Origin: JANSWY01 sp965243755
GTDB lineage: Bacteria > Bacteroidota > Bacteroidia > Cytophagales > Cyclobacteriaceae
Length of the DNA stretch: 64,000 nucleotides
Direction of reading: 5' to 3'
Assembly (NCBI GenBank): GCA_965243755.1
Contig: CBDEVW010000003.1
Location: 1,947,068 to 2,011,067 of the forward strand
Shown here: positions 63,643 through 64,000 of the stretch, piece by piece
Layout: every line of letters starts with the position of its first letter
Numbering within the stretch: the stretch's first letter is position 1
Translations under genes and position numbers: made by a program
The notes under the pieces: generated by a model
What the model was told of the DNA's origin: nothing
Database searches by the model: none
Seen by the model: only the letters and a program-made list of their open reading frames with translations

Positions 63643-64000
63643 ATGACCAGAATAAGTTTTGCCATTTTGTTGATGATACTAATTCAGGAGCCGCTATCAG
63701 CTCAAAGTGGCTTTGAGAAGGTGAAAATAGGCGAAGAAGTCACCGCTAAAGTACCTGTGGACTGGACCTTAATGAATCAGGCGGAAATAATTGCAGCCTC
63801 AGTAGCAAGTACGCCTCCCCTGGCCATGTATGGCAGTCAGGATTAGAAAGGCAAATTTCGGGGTGACTGTAAAGCCCACTCAATGGCGACAAATGGATAT
63901 GGGTAATTCTGAAAGATTTTTATAAATCAAACATACTTAATCTTTATACTAAGGTTGAATTCATTAAAGATGAGATCATCACCGTGAACAAAAAGTCTTA
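63643..64000 (+). CDS. Secreted protein of unknown function, partial and frameshifted
   Basis: The gene runs off the window. The first frame gives a signal peptide (1-20, ending SAQ) and then VKIGEEVTAKVPVDWTLM up to a stop at 63846. Skipping one base after GSQD continues as RKANFGVTVKPTQWRQMDMG, and skipping another at about 63902-63905 continues as ILKDFYKSNILNLYTKVEFI to the window edge. The joined protein reads smoothly and resembles small exported proteins of Bacteroidota. Its function is unknown. Confidence 0.55.

Overview
The window looks like chromosomal DNA from a Bacteroidota bacterium, most likely a marine-type Cytophagales member (Fulvivirga/Reichenbachiella-like). The evidence is a type IX secretion system (T9SS) sortase PorU followed by PorV, the gliding lipoprotein GldH next to a Cys-rich PSP1/RicT protein, proteins ending in T9SS C-terminal sorting domains, the Bacteroidota promoter pattern TTG-N19/20-TAnnTTTG, AT-rich sequence, and several TTG/GTG starts. 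Genus-level placement is inference.

Layout. 0-5.8 kb: an outer-membrane beta-propeller/barrel protein and a FAD oxidoreductase (minus), then an MBL hydrolase and PssA (plus). 5.8-11.7 kb: porU, porV and a catalytically dead M16 protease homologue. 11.7-16.2 kb: a WG-repeat protein and hemA (minus), then a helix-hairpin-helix protein. 16.2-20.3 kb: a giant SF1 helicase with a degenerate nuclease-like C-terminus. 20.3-25.8 kb: gldH, ricT, purD and recQ (minus). 26-34.1 kb: manC, rlmB, a methyltransferase, a candidate small RNA with its own promoter and terminator, asnB, an NlpC/P60 lipoprotein, a secreted vanadium haloperoxidase-like protein and a small barrel protein.

34.3-38.2 kb is an accessory islet. 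It starts at tRNA-Ala(GGC) and ends at a short copy of the tRNA 3' end. It carries a PIN nuclease, an XRE-ImmA/IrrE regulator-protease, a remnant of a DnaC-like ATPase, a small membrane protein and a two-DTG aspartyl protease with a PDZ domain. 38.2-41.1 kb: a TlpA-like lipoprotein, a striking array of five 22-bp palindromic repeats, an M42-like peptidase and RimK. 41.2-49 kb: MscS, a DUF3857 protein, an ALDH7-like dehydrogenase, HtrA, Hsp20, tRNA-Asn and a minimal T9SS-sorted protein. 49-54 kb: Nnr, NuoDCBA and a LON-domain protein. 54.2-61.7 kb: monomeric isocitrate dehydrogenase, PanB, a redoxin, an amidohydrolase, a TPR lipoprotein and a glycerophosphodiesterase. 61.7-64 kb: aspS and the start of a secreted protein. 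Both of these carry apparent +1 frameshifts, so the last kilobase deserves caution.

Most genes are housekeeping or envelope genes. PorU/PorV would export and process the CTD proteins seen here (the haloperoxidase-like protein and the mini-CTD protein). The best leads for something undescribed are the 22-bp palindrome array (38911-39012), the small RNA candidate (about 28764-28837), and the PIN/ImmA-IrrE islet, whose promoter is embedded in an inverted repeat.
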